Shown one piece after another: positions 1 to 7,801 of a stretch of 22,054 bases of DNA. Made by a program: the position numbers and the translations under genes. Under the pieces are notes generated by a model. The model had not been told where the DNA came from, ran no database searches, and saw only the letters and a list, made by a program, of their open reading frames with translations. How positions within the stretch are numbered: position 1 is the first letter of the stretch; every line of letters begins with the position of its first letter. This DNA is from Acidobacteriota bacterium (GTDB lineage Bacteria > Acidobacteriota > Terriglobia > Terriglobales > Acidobacteriaceae), in assembly GCA_019510535.1 (NCBI GenBank), contig JAEKKE010000135.1:1-22054 (forward strand). Reading direction: 5' to 3'.

Positions 1-80
1 GGACGTCGGCCTTCGGAAGCATTACCAGTACGACGACAGACCCGCGGGATCCTCAGTTTACGGTAAGAATTCGGCGATAG
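1..80 (+). CDS. C-terminal fragment, probable TonB-dependent receptor (carboxypeptidase-regulatory-like type)
   Basis: Only the last 26 codons are in the window: the frame is open from the left edge (first full codon at 3) to a TAG at 78-80. The visible peptide contains FGSITSTTTDPRDPQF. The pattern FG-IT-S-x-PR-x-QF close to the C-terminus is what I know from the last beta-strand region of the large Oar-like TonB-dependent receptors that are abundant in Acidobacteria; these sit in the outer membrane and import or bind large substrates. The end here (VRIRR) lacks the usual terminal aromatic residue, so the final strand may be altered, or the assignment may be wrong. No plug, TonB box or barrel can be seen because the rest is outside the window. 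Confidence 0.45.
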   Translation, partial: TSAFGSITSTTTDPRDPQFTVRIRR

Positions 81-260
81 GCCTCAAGGGCTGGAAACCC
101 TCTCTGTCGAGTTCTGATTCCGATATAAGTGTTTTGTTATCAATGAATTATGCGATGCCGGTGTGGAGCATCGAAGTGGAGGGATTGCCAGTTGATAGAG
201 AAGCGAAACAGAACGGCGCCGCGGGCAAAAGCACGCGGCGCCGTATGTTCTTAACCGGAC
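81..260. other. intergenic region between convergent genes
   Basis: A 180-bp gap between the 3' end of the partial receptor-like gene and the 3' end of ald, which converge here. A weak AGGG/CCCT hairpin lies at about 88-102, and a strong hairpin at 213-244 is listed separately. A second frame is open from the left edge through 349, but it runs antisense into ald and has no recognisable content, so it is not annotated as a gene. Confidence 0.5.
213..244 (-). terminator. probable rho-independent terminator of ald
   Basis: A perfect 11-bp GC-rich inverted repeat (213-223 with 234-244) around a 10-nt loop lies 17 nt beyond the ald stop codon. Read on the minus strand it is followed by TCTGTTTCGCTTC, which is only moderately T-rich. 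It may be a weaker terminator or simply a protective 3' hairpin. It could also stop read-through from the convergent gene. Confidence 0.6.
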
Positions 261-1376
261 CTACTGAATCAGCGAGGAGATCGGGGTGTAATCGCGGCTT
301 TGATCCTTTGCGACCGCGCCGTAGGTGCAGTGTCCCCGGTAGGTGTTGACGCCCTCGGCGATGCCTTTGTCCTGGCGGATGGCGGCTTCGGCGCCGTTCT
401 GCGCCAGGCGCATCACGTAGGGGAAGGTCGCGTTGGTCAGCGCCAGCGTGCTGGTATTGGGAACGGCGGCAGGCATATTCGTCACACAGTAGTGCACCAC
501 GCCATTGACCTCATAGGAGGGATCGGAGTGCGTGGTCGGGTGCGCTGTTTCAATGCATCCGCCCTGATCGATCGCCACATCGACGATGACCGCGCCCTTC
601 TTCATGGTGGCGACCATCTCTTTGGTGACCAGCTTGGGTGCGGCTGCGCCGGGAATGAGTACTCCGCCGACCAGCAGATCGGCCTCTGCGGCGGCCCGGG
701 CGATGTTGTAGCTGTTAGAAGCGACGGTGGCTACGCGGCCGCCGAAGATGTCATCCAGCTCGCGCAGGCGCTGCAGCGAGAGGTCGAGGATGGTGACCTT
801 CGCTCCCATGCCGACGGCGATCTTGGCGGCGTTGGTGCCGACGATGCCGCCGCCGATGATGGCGACATTCGCCGGGGGAACGCCCGGAACGCCGCCCAGC
901 AGAAGACCGCGGCCCCCATGGGCCTTGGTCAGGTACTCGGCGCCCACCTGAACGGAGAGCCGTCCGGCGACCTCAGACATGGGGGTGAGTAGCGGAAGGG
1001 TGTTGAAGCGGTCGCGTACGGTCTCGTAGGCGATGCCGGTGACCTGCTTGTCCAGCAGCTTCTGGGTGAGGTCCTTGAGAGGAGCCAGGTGCAGATAGGT
1101 GAACAGCGTCAGGCCGTCGCGGAAATGGCCGTACTCCTTTTCGACGGGCTCTTTCACCTTTACGACCATATCGGCGAGTCTCCAGGTGTCATAGGCGGAG
1201 CCAACGATCTCGGCTCCGGCGTTCTGATAGTCGTCGTCGGAGAAGGCGGAGAGCTCGCCGGCGTTGTGTTCCACAAGCACCTTGTGGCCGGCTTCGGTGA
1301 GGGCTCGTGCGCCGGCGGGGGTAATGCCGACGCGCGTTTCGTGGTCCTTCACTTCTTTGGGGACGCCAATAATCAT
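261..1376 (-). CDS. ald: alanine dehydrogenase
   Basis: NAD-dependent L-alanine dehydrogenase (alanine + NAD+ + water to pyruvate + ammonium + NADH), a cytosolic enzyme linking alanine catabolism or nitrogen assimilation to pyruvate. The 371-residue product has the normal family length. It starts with MIIGVPKE as in characterised enzymes and keeps the known substrate and catalytic residues at their usual numbers: R15, K75, H96 and D270 (VDVAIDQGG). The nucleotide-binding loop GGGIVG is at 175-180. I chose the ATG at 1376 because it gives the canonical N-terminus and lies about 10 nt after an AGTGAG ribosome-binding site. An in-frame TTG at 1385 would add three residues. It is monocistronic and divergent from mreB, with 214 bp between the starts. 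The product assignment is very secure. Confidence 0.97.
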   Translation of the reverse strand: MIIGVPKEVKDHETRVGITPAGARALTEAGHKVLVEHNAGELSAFSDDDYQNAGAEIVGSAYDTWRLADMVVKVKEPVEKEYGHFRDGLTLFTYLHLAPLKDLTQKLLDKQVTGIAYETVRDRFNTLPLLTPMSEVAGRLSVQVGAEYLTKAHGGRGLLLGGVPGVPPANVAIIGGGIVGTNAAKIAVGMGAKVTILDLSLQRLRELDDIFGGRVATVASNSYNIARAAAEADLLVGGVLIPGAAAPKLVTKEMVATMKKGAVIVDVAIDQGGCIETAHPTTHSDPSYEVNGVVHYCVTNMPAAVPNTSTLALTNATFPYVMRLAQNGAEAAIRQDKGIAEGVNTYRGHCTYGAVAKDQSRDYTPISSLIQ

Positions 1377-1549
1377 GGTGTACAACTCACTTTCCGATTA
1401 AGGATATCAACCGGGCCACACCGTGCCGCCTTTGATGACACCTTGACAGTAGATGTGCTTTCTTAGGCTTGTTCGCGATATGGTGCGGATACGTTCGATT
1501 GGCCGCGGTTTTATTGTGTTCCTCAGACCCAAAGCTGATTTTGTAGCCT

Positions 1550-1555
1550 TACAAT
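1550..1555 (+). promoter_or_regulatory. possible -10 element for the mre operon
   Basis: TACAAT, one mismatch from the sigma70 -10 consensus, lies 35 bp before the mreB start. No convincing -35 box is found at 16-18 bp. A TTGACA at 1443-1448 is not paired with a good -10 at normal spacing. It is offered only as a candidate within the 214-bp ald-mreB divergent region. Confidence 0.2.
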
Positions 1556-1590
1556 GGAACTAATCTACGGATCAGGACTTCAGCTTCAAA

Positions 1591-2655
1591 ATGTCGTCAA
1601 ACGGTTTCCAGCAGCGTACATCGCGGGGGCGAAGCCTCCGTTCTCTTTTCAGCCTATTTTCCAGCGATCTCGCAATCGATTTGGGCACCGCAAACACCCT
1701 GGTCTATGCCCACGGGAAGGGAATCGTTGTCAACGAGCCCTCCATCGTCGCGATTAACAAGTCGACTGGCGAGGTCGAGGCTGTGGGAAAAGAGGCCAAG
1801 GAGATGCTTGGCCGTACTCCGGGCAACATTGTTGCCATCAAGCCGATGAAAGACGGCGTTATCGCCGACTTCAAGGTGACGGAGAAGATGCTGAACTACT
1901 TCATCCAGAAGGCGCATAACCGCAAGCGCATGGTGCATCCGCGCATCATCATCGGTGTGCCCTCTGAGATCACACAGGTGGAAAAGCGTGCTGTTGAGGA
2001 CTCCGCCTATCGTGCCAAGGCCAGCGAAGTCTACCTGGTCGAACAGGCGATGGTGGCCGCAATCGGTGCAGGTCTGCCGATTACGGAGCCGGGCGGCAAC
2101 ATGGTTGTGGACATCGGCGGCGGAACCACGGATATCGCGGTGATCTCGCTGGCCGGTATCGTCTATTCGCGCTCGGTCCGCATGGCCGGCAACCAGATGG
2201 ACGAGTCGGTGATGAACTACCTCAAGCGCAAGTACAACCTGCTGATCGGCGAGCGTACCGCGGAGCAGATCAAGATGGAGATCGGCTCGGCGTATCCGCT
2301 GGACAAGCCGCTGACGATGGAGATCAAGGGCCGCAACCTGATCGAAGGCGTTCCGAAGACCATTTCGATCGATGATTCGGAGATTCGCGAAGCGCTGGGC
2401 GAATCGATCGCCACGATCATGAACGCTATCCGCGTGGCGCTGGAACGTACGCCGCCGGAGCTGTCTGCCGACATCAGCGACCGCGGTATCGTGCTGACCG
2501 GTGGCGGAGCATTGATCAAGAATCTGGACAAACGGATCCGCGAGGAGACGGGTCTGCCGGTCTCCATCGCCGACGACCCGCTGGCGTCCGTGGTTCTGGG
2601 CACTGGAAAGATGCTCTCGGACTTCAAGCTGCTGCGTAAGATTTCTATCGACTAG
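1591..2655 (+). CDS. mreB: rod shape-determining protein MreB
   Basis: Bacterial actin homologue that polymerises on the inner face of the cytoplasmic membrane and positions the elongasome. The 354-residue sequence shows the actin-fold ATPase motifs: phosphate-1 loop DLGTANT at 30-36, phosphate-2 loop DIGGGTTD at 174-181, and the adenosine motif GIVLTGGG at 299-306. The N-terminus is longer than E. coli MreB (which starts only a few residues before SNDLSIDLG) by roughly a dozen Ser/Arg-rich residues followed by LFSLFSS, which may serve as the membrane-inserting amphipathic segment. The start is the ATG at 1591, with AGGA 13 nt upstream, a rather long spacing. It is the first gene of mreBCD-mrdA-rodA. 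Its TAG stop is formed at the edge of a palindromic element (2653-2770). Confidence 0.97.
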   Translation: MSSNGFQQRTSRGRSLRSLFSLFSSDLAIDLGTANTLVYAHGKGIVVNEPSIVAINKSTGEVEAVGKEAKEMLGRTPGNIVAIKPMKDGVIADFKVTEKMLNYFIQKAHNRKRMVHPRIIIGVPSEITQVEKRAVEDSAYRAKASEVYLVEQAMVAAIGAGLPITEPGGNMVVDIGGGTTDIAVISLAGIVYSRSVRMAGNQMDESVMNYLKRKYNLLIGERTAEQIKMEIGSAYPLDKPLTMEIKGRNLIEGVPKTISIDDSEIREALGESIATIMNAIRVALERTPPELSADISDRGIVLTGGGALIKNLDKRIREETGLPVSIADDPLASVVLGTGKMLSDFKLLRKISID

Positions 2656-2770
2656 AAGCATTTTCCCTGTTGCTGGGTATCCCGTGAGGGGGCGTGCAGT
2701 GGCGTTTTCATTGAGGAAAACGCCCATAGATGCAGAAGCCCTACACTACATCTGCAGGAAAAATGCTTTA
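2653..2770 (+). repeat. palindromic MITE-like element, copy 1 (mreB-mreC junction)
   Basis: A 118-bp element with terminal inverted repeats (left GAAGCATTTTCCCTG; right CAGGAAAAATGCTT, its near reverse complement), flanked by TA at 2653-2654 and 2769-2770. A perfect central stem pairs GGCGTTTTC (2701-2709) with GAAAACGCC (2716-2724) around ATTGAG. It also carries GGGTATCCC on the left arm and AAGCCCTAC on the right arm. The same architecture recurs at 4444-4560, 14447-14562 and 20382-20499. The left TA plus the following G is the mreB stop codon. The right end lies 45 bp before mreC. No open frame or transposase is present, so it would be non-autonomous. The TA duplication suggests an IS630/mariner-type origin (inference). 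Confidence 0.85.
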
Positions 2771-2815
2771 GTCGAGGTCAAGAGGACGGCCCCTCACGGG
2801 CTGGGATCTCACGTC

Positions 2816-3916
2816 ATGGATGGGTTCTTTGCCAGGTATAGAAATGCTCTCGTACTGATTGCCGTGCTGGTGGTGTTCACCATCGGTCTGGCAGTGCAGG
2901 TGCGGCGGCCCGACTATGGCTCGCGTGAGGATGGGAAGCACGTCCGCGTCTTCCGGTACTGGGCCGTGGCCCTGGTCTCTCCCTTCGAGCGCCTGTTCCG
3001 TGCGACCGGCCAGGGGATTCGTGGGATCTGGCACAACTACATCGACTTGCGGGATGTCCGCCGGCAAAACGAGCAATTAAAGAACGATCTGAACCGCATG
3101 CGGTTGTACCAGGCCGCCATGGCAGAGGATGCACGCCAGGGGCAGCGGCTGCAGGCACTACTCGAATTCAAGCAGCAGTACATCGCGAAGACGGTTGCGG
3201 CCCAGGTGATCGGCACCAGCGGAAGCGAGCAGTCGCGCGTGCTGTATATCGACAAGGGCATCGCAGACGGCCTGAAGCCGGATATGGCGGTCATTACGCC
3301 GGATGGCATTGTGGGCAAACTGCGTGATGTCTTTCAGCACTCGGCGCAGGTCCTGCTGATCAGCGATACGACCTCCGGCGCCGGTGTCGTGCTGGAGACA
3401 ACACGAATCCGCGGCGTGCTTCGCGGTACGACCGATGGACGGCTCCGTATTCTGGATGTGCTGCCCGACAGCCGCATCAAACCTGGTGAACCCGTGCTGA
3501 CCAGCGGCGGCGACCAGGTCTTCCCCCGTGGCCTGAAGGCGGGCGTGGTGGAAAGCATTGGCCAGGATCGCAACTATGCACTGGTGACGGTGAAGCCCAC
3601 GGCGAACCTCGCGCGGCTTGAAGAAGTCCTGGTCGTCATGGAGAAGGGTGCCGTCGCTCCGGAGCAGGTAGCTGCCACGGAGAATGAGCCGGAGACCGGA
3701 GCGCGCGGAGAGCATCTACCCCAGTTGGAGCCCGAGACTCCCGACGAAGCGGTAAAGAATGCGAAGGAAGCTCCTCTGCCACGCCCCACGCCGGCTGTCC
3801 GCCAGGACACGTACAGTCCCGGCGCTACGCCGTCGGCTGCAACGCTGACCCCAGGTGCGCGTCATGACAATGCTGCCCCTGCTCCGTCTACAGAAGCAGG
3901 CGGTGACCAGCACTAA
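2816..3916 (+). CDS. mreC: rod shape-determining protein MreC
   Basis: Bitopic inner-membrane protein whose periplasmic part binds and activates PBP2 in the elongasome. From the ATG at 2816 the product has 366 residues: a short cytoplasmic start, a transmembrane helix at about 11-28, a coiled coil at about 72-120, then the paired beta-barrel MreC domain (about 124-276, including VTVKPTANLARLEEVLVV), which is the core family region. Residues 277-366 form a Pro/Glu/Ala/Thr-rich, probably disordered tail, longer than in E. coli. An in-frame ATG at 2684 would add 44 residues, but these are encoded largely by the palindromic element, so the later start is preferred. Its TAA stop overlaps the mreD ATG (TAATG). 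Confidence 0.95.
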   Translation: MDGFFARYRNALVLIAVLVVFTIGLAVQVRRPDYGSREDGKHVRVFRYWAVALVSPFERLFRATGQGIRGIWHNYIDLRDVRRQNEQLKNDLNRMRLYQAAMAEDARQGQRLQALLEFKQQYIAKTVAAQVIGTSGSEQSRVLYIDKGIADGLKPDMAVITPDGIVGKLRDVFQHSAQVLLISDTTSGAGVVLETTRIRGVLRGTTDGRLRILDVLPDSRIKPGEPVLTSGGDQVFPRGLKAGVVESIGQDRNYALVTVKPTANLARLEEVLVVMEKGAVAPEQVAATENEPETGARGEHLPQLEPETPDEAVKNAKEAPLPRPTPAVRQDTYSPGATPSAATLTPGARHDNAAPAPSTEAGGDQH

Positions 3917-4446
3917 TGGCCGCCCTGGGAAGGATGTACAGCTCCCGACGGGAGATGGATGAGCACGTCTTTCATCCTGCGATCAGTCTTCTGGTGCCGC
4001 TGGTTGCCGTGTTTGCCGGGGCCTATCTGCCGAAGCTGGCGCCGTGGTTGATGATTCTGGACCTGCCGCTGGTGGTAGTGATCTTTTTCGCGGTAGCGCG
4101 GCGCAGCCCGATCTCGGGCGTGATGACGGGGGCGCTGGTTGGCGTGTTGCAGGACCTGCTGCTGAACCAGCCGATCGGCATCAACGGCATGGTTAAGGCT
4201 GTCGTGGGATATGTGGCGGCGTCAATCAGCCTGCGGGTGGATGTGGATGCGCTGGCAACGCGCGTCGTGATGAACTTCAGCTTCTGCCTGTTGCAGAGCC
4301 TGATGTTGCTGGTCATCTATCAGTGGCTGTTACGGGACGCGAATGTGCAGACGCGCTGGCTGCATGAGCTGTTGCGAGCGGGAGTGAATACGGTGGTGGC
4401 GATTCCGCTGTTTTTCCTTCTGGACTACGCGAAACAGCGCGCATAG
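3916..4446 (+). CDS. mreD: rod shape-determining protein MreD
   Basis: Small polytopic inner-membrane protein of the elongasome. The 176-residue product has the normal family size and about five hydrophobic segments, including ISLLVPLVAVFAGAYL, LPLVVVIFFAVA and FSFCLLQSLMLLVIY. The motif LLNQPIGINGMVKAVVGY matches the conserved MreD region (D-L-L-x-x-P-x-G-x-x). The start at 3916 shares one base with the mreC stop, a typical translational-coupling arrangement. ATGs at 3937 and 3955 are possible internal alternatives, but their purine-rich sequences sit too close to the start codon. The TAG stop lies in the flank of the second palindromic element. Confidence 0.92.
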   Translation: MAALGRMYSSRREMDEHVFHPAISLLVPLVAVFAGAYLPKLAPWLMILDLPLVVVIFFAVARRSPISGVMTGALVGVLQDLLLNQPIGINGMVKAVVGYVAASISLRVDVDALATRVVMNFSFCLLQSLMLLVIYQWLLRDANVQTRWLHELLRAGVNTVVAIPLFFLLDYAKQRA

Positions 4447-4560
4447 AGTATTTTCCCTGTAGTAGTAGAGTAGGGCTACCGCATCTATGGGCGTTTTCCC
4501 CCAATGAAAACGCCGCTGCACGACATTTTCGGGCTACCCAGCAACAGGGAAAATGCTCTA
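4444..4560 (-). repeat. palindromic MITE-like element, copy 2 (mreD-mrdA junction)
   Basis: A 117-bp copy in the opposite orientation to copy 1: its reverse complement aligns along the full length, including TTGCTGGGTAGCCC and CATAGATGC. The terminal repeats read GAGTATTTTCCCTG on the left and CAGGGAAAATGCTC on the right, flanked by TA on both sides. The central stem GGCGTTTTC/GAAAACGCC (4490-4498 with 4506-4514) is perfect, with loop CCCCAAT. The left TA plus the first G is the mreD stop TAG. The right end is 32 bp before the mrdA start, leaving the mrdA ribosome-binding site outside the element. Confidence 0.85.
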
Positions 4561-4592
4561 GTAGGAAGAGATAGAGATCTGGAGCGGAAGCG

Positions 4593-6497
4593 ATGATAGA
4601 GGACGAGAAGCTAACAGCCCGCGAGGAGAAGGTCTCCCCGCTGAAGCTGAACTCGGTGCAGTATGTCGTCGCCCTGCTTCTGGTGGTGCTGCTCGCGGGG
4701 TTGTGGCGGCTGCAGGTCGTCAGTGCGGACAACTACCGCGTGCTGGCGGAACAGAACCGCGTCCGCAAGGTTCCCATCATGGCGCCGCGGGGCAAGATCT
4801 TCGATCGCGAAGGCCGCCTGCTGGTGGACAACTATGCCTCCATCTCCTGCTACCTGCTGCGCGAGCCTGCACGTGACTGGGACGCTGACCTCCCCATGAT
4901 TGCCCAGGGCCTGCACATGACTGTCGACCAGATCCAGTATGTGCTGCGCCGCTATCAGTTTGCTCCGAAGTATCAGCCGATCCCGCTCAAGCAGGATCTT
5001 TCCCCGGACGAGGTTGCGTTTATTGAGGCGCACCGCAATGAGTTGCCGGAGCTGGAGACCCTGGACGAACAGCGCCGTCTCTATCCCAATGGAGGCTTTG
5101 CCGCGCACCTGATCGGGTATGTGGGTGAGATCAGCGAGAACGACCTGAACAAAGAGAAGTATGCCTTCTATCAGGCCGGCGACGTGGTCGGGAAATCGGG
5201 CGTGGAAGCGACCTATGACGCCGTCCTGCGCGGTACGGACGGATCGCGTGACGTGGTGGTCGATAGCCGGGGCCACGAGGTCGGCCAGCTCGGCCAGCAG
5301 GATCCTGTCCCCGGCAAGGACCTCAAGCTGAGCATCGATCTGGACGTGCAGATGGCCGCAGAGAAGGCGCTGGAAGGCAAGACTGGAGCCATCGTTGCCA
5401 TGGATCCCCATACGGGCGAGATCCTCGCCATGGTCTCCCGTCCCACCTATGACCCGAATCAGTTTGCGGTGCGGCTGACGAAGGAATATTGGAACAAGAT
5501 CCTGAACGATCCCGACCACCCGATGATGAATAAGACCATCCAGGCACAGCTCGCGCCGGGGTCCACCTTCAAGATCATCATGTCTTATGCCGGCCTGGAA
5601 GAGGGAGTCGCCCAGGATATGCACGTGAACTGTGCCGGGGGCGGCACCTTCTTCGGCCACTTCTTTGCCTGCGATAAGCACCACGGCGGTGTGGACATCT
5701 ACCATGCCATTCCCTGGAGCTGCGATACCTTCTACTACACGCTGGCGGAACGGCTGCAGATCGATACGATTGCCAAGTATGCGACCGCCGTCGGCATCAG
5801 CCAGAAAACGGGCATCGATCTTCCGGACGAGGCTACGGGCACCATGCCATCAACGGCGTGGAAACTGAAGAACTTCCACGACAAGTGGTACGCCGGTGAA
5901 GTGATCTCGGTCGGCATCGGCCAGGGCGCTGTTCAGGCCTCGCCCATTCAGCTTGCGCGGGCGTTGAGCGGCCTTGCCTCCGGTGGAGCTTTGAAGCGGC
6001 CGCATGTCATTCTGGACGGCCAGATTTCGCAGCAGTATCAACAGGCGATTCTCGATACCTATTCAGGCAGCGGCGATAAGCAGGTCAGTCTCAAGACTGA
6101 GAACTGGCAGATCATCACCGACGCTATGGCCGAAACCCTGAATTCCGGGACAGCCGCGGCGTCGCATCTGGAAGGCGTGGACTTTGCCGGGAAGACAGGA
6201 ACCGCGCAGGTGATGAGCCACGCGGCTCTCGCCAGGAGCGGCGGCGGCCATAAGACAGTTCCCAATGCGTGGTTTGTAGGGATGACTCCACGGCGGAACC
6301 CGGACATCGTGGTTGCCGTTTTGTGGGAGAACGGCGATTGGGGTTCCAACTCTGCCAAGCTAGGTGCGCAGGTGGTGAATACCTTCGTGGAAAAACAGCG
6401 GAAAAAGGCCGGGAACCTGATGAAGGTTGCCGAAGCTCCGAAGCCGGCTACGCCACTGGGGAATGCCGCGAAGAAAGAACAGCCTGTTACGAACTAG
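4593..6497 (+). CDS. mrdA: penicillin-binding protein 2 (elongasome transpeptidase)
   Basis: Class B peptidoglycan DD-transpeptidase that crosslinks lateral-wall strands, anchored in the inner membrane with a periplasmic catalytic domain. The 634-residue product has one transmembrane helix at about 22-41, a dimerisation/pedestal region (about 60-235, with MAPRGKIFDREGRLL at 63-77), then the transpeptidase domain. The active-site Ser is S324 in STFK (324-327), the second motif is SCD at 376-378 (SxD instead of SxN, a variation I associate with PBP2-type enzymes), and the KTG motif is at 534-536. The ATG at 4593 follows GGAGCGGAAGC. It lies upstream of its glycosyltransferase partner rodA. The C-terminus is a short Ala/Pro/Lys-rich tail. 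Confidence 0.96.
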   Translation: MIEDEKLTAREEKVSPLKLNSVQYVVALLLVVLLAGLWRLQVVSADNYRVLAEQNRVRKVPIMAPRGKIFDREGRLLVDNYASISCYLLREPARDWDADLPMIAQGLHMTVDQIQYVLRRYQFAPKYQPIPLKQDLSPDEVAFIEAHRNELPELETLDEQRRLYPNGGFAAHLIGYVGEISENDLNKEKYAFYQAGDVVGKSGVEATYDAVLRGTDGSRDVVVDSRGHEVGQLGQQDPVPGKDLKLSIDLDVQMAAEKALEGKTGAIVAMDPHTGEILAMVSRPTYDPNQFAVRLTKEYWNKILNDPDHPMMNKTIQAQLAPGSTFKIIMSYAGLEEGVAQDMHVNCAGGGTFFGHFFACDKHHGGVDIYHAIPWSCDTFYYTLAERLQIDTIAKYATAVGISQKTGIDLPDEATGTMPSTAWKLKNFHDKWYAGEVISVGIGQGAVQASPIQLARALSGLASGGALKRPHVILDGQISQQYQQAILDTYSGSGDKQVSLKTENWQIITDAMAETLNSGTAAASHLEGVDFAGKTGTAQVMSHAALARSGGGHKTVPNAWFVGMTPRRNPDIVVAVLWENGDWGSNSAKLGAQVVNTFVEKQRKKAGNLMKVAEAPKPATPLGNAAKKEQPVTN

Positions 6498-6562
6498 TAT
6501 GGAGGCCGTTCATTGCCTTCATGCTGCCGCTGAGATACCGTTACACTGAAATTGCCTGATTC

Positions 6563-7663
6563 ATGCGCCGTTTTTCTTCGTTCCGTGACTTTGACTGGGT
6601 TCTCCTTGGCTTCGTGCTCCTGCTGAGCGTGATCTCGGTCCTTGAGATCTACTCGGCGACGATGCACACGAAGTTCCACGGCTTTGAGAAGAAGCAGCTT
6701 GAGTACCTCGCCGTTGGCCTGGTGCTGATGTTTATCGTCTCGCTGATCGATTACCACCAGTTGCTGGAGATTGTTCCCTGGGCGTATGGCACCAGCATTC
6801 TTGCGCTCATCGCCGTGGCGGCGGTGGGCACCAGGGTGCTTGGAGCGAAACGGTGGATCAAATTCCCCGGCGGCATTCATTTTCAGCCGAGCGAATGGAT
6901 CAAGCTGGTGCTGGTTGTGGCGGTGGCGCGGTATTTCTGGAGCCTGGGCGGGCGAGATCTGACATGGAAAGACATCGGCAAGGCCTTCCTCCTGGTGGGC
7001 ATTCCCATGCTGATGGTGCTGAAGCAGCCTGACCTGGGAACGGCCCTCACTTACTCGCCGATCCTGATCTGCGGTCTGTTCCTGGGCGGCATTCGGTTCA
7101 AGCAGGCGGCCATCCTTATCCTCGGATTTCTGCTGCTGGTGGGTGGCGTGTGGAGGACCGGGAAACTGCTGAAGCCCTACCAGAAAGCCCGCCTGACCAA
7201 CTTCATCAATCCGGATAACGATCCGAAGGGCTCCGGCTACCAGATCCGCCAGTCCCTGATCGCCGTGGGATCGGGAGGCGTCTGGGGCAAAGGCGCGACG
7301 AAGGGGACGCAGACGCAGGGAGACTTCCTCCCTATTCCCTATACCGACTTCATCTTTGCCGCCTTTTGCGAAGAACATGGGTTTGTAGGCGCTCTGGGAG
7401 TACTGCTGCTGTACTTCCTGATCCTGATGCGCCTGATCCAGAATGCCCAGACGGCTCCGGATCCACCAGGTACGTTCATCGTGATGGGTATCGTGGCGAT
7501 CATCATCTTCCAGATGGCGGTCAATATCGGCATGGTGATCGGATTCATGCCGGTAACGGGAATTCCGCTGCCGCTGATGAGCTATGGCGGATCGTCGGTG
7601 CTGTTCACCTTCATGGCGCTGGGGATCGTGATGAACGTGCGGATGCGACGGTTTGTGAACTAA
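6563..7663 (+). CDS. rodA: peptidoglycan glycosyltransferase RodA (SEDS family)
   Basis: Polytopic SEDS glycosyltransferase that polymerises lipid II into glycan strands together with PBP2. The 366-residue sequence has about ten hydrophobic segments and the family signatures FQPSEWIKL (107-115), KQPDLGTA (154-161), GSGGVWGKGATKGTQ (237-251) and DFLPIPYTDFIFA. The essential periplasmic Asp corresponds to D262 (TDFIF), the same number as in E. coli RodA. The C-terminal motif MSYGGSS is present. The gap to mrdA is 65 bp, compatible with the same transcript. No strong Shine-Dalgarno is visible before the ATG at 6563. Confidence 0.96.
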   Translation: MRRFSSFRDFDWVLLGFVLLLSVISVLEIYSATMHTKFHGFEKKQLEYLAVGLVLMFIVSLIDYHQLLEIVPWAYGTSILALIAVAAVGTRVLGAKRWIKFPGGIHFQPSEWIKLVLVVAVARYFWSLGGRDLTWKDIGKAFLLVGIPMLMVLKQPDLGTALTYSPILICGLFLGGIRFKQAAILILGFLLLVGGVWRTGKLLKPYQKARLTNFINPDNDPKGSGYQIRQSLIAVGSGGVWGKGATKGTQTQGDFLPIPYTDFIFAAFCEEHGFVGALGVLLLYFLILMRLIQNAQTAPDPPGTFIVMGIVAIIIFQMAVNIGMVIGFMPVTGIPLPLMSYGGSSVLFTFMALGIVMNVRMRRFVN

Positions 7664-7724
7664 ATTCGCGGAAAATCTCTGCAAGGTTACAGGCCGGTTT
7701 AGACGCGGCACTCTGGATAGTGCA

Positions 7725-7730
7725 TACTAT
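7725..7730 (+). promoter_or_regulatory. candidate -10 box for rng transcription
   Basis: TACTAT within TGCATACTATG, one mismatch to TATAAT. The best -35 candidate, TTAGAC at 7699-7704, is 20 bp away, longer than ideal. If used, the transcript would begin inside or just after the first hairpin at 7731-7745. Confidence 0.25.
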
Positions 7731-7801
7731 GGGCAGGACCTGCCCGAGGTGAGACCTCCGGCAGACGGCCTACAGCCGTCCTAGCGGCGCTACGTGAGCG
7801 C
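7731..7801 (+). ncRNA. tandem array of four perfect stem-loops in the rng leader
   Basis: Four hairpins follow each other almost without linker: GGGCAG/CTGCCC (7731-7745), GAGGT/ACCTC (7746-7758), GACGGC/GCCGTC (7764-7780) and GCGCT/AGCGC (7787-7801), all with perfect stems of 5-6 bp and loops of 3-5 nt. The 3' strand of the fourth overlaps GCGGGCGG at 7800-7807, which can instead pair with CCGCCCGC at 7852-7859, so two exclusive folds are possible. I do not recognise a known RNA class. It is most likely part of the 5' UTR of the RNase gene or a small RNA. Confidence 0.4.

Noticed and set aside
2..349. Frame open from the left edge through 349 on the plus strand
   Set aside because: It passes through the ald terminator and the ald 3' end in antisense and lacks family features. 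A different frame (stop at 80) gives a recognisable C-terminus.
1443..1448. TTGACA as the -35 box of the mreB promoter
   Set aside because: It is a perfect hexamer, but there is no acceptable -10 at 15-19 bp downstream.
1654..2727. Long antisense frame over mreB (minus strand)
   Set aside because: A shadow of a GC-rich conserved gene with no recognisable domain; it has no independent support.
2653..2770. Palindromic elements as rho-independent terminators
   Set aside because: None has a T-tract after the stem. Two lie inside the mre operon, and copy 4 is followed by a separate proper terminator.
2684..2815. In-frame N-terminal extension of MreC
   Set aside because: The extra 44 codons are encoded largely by the palindromic element. 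The ATG at 2816 starts just before the transmembrane helix, as in the family.
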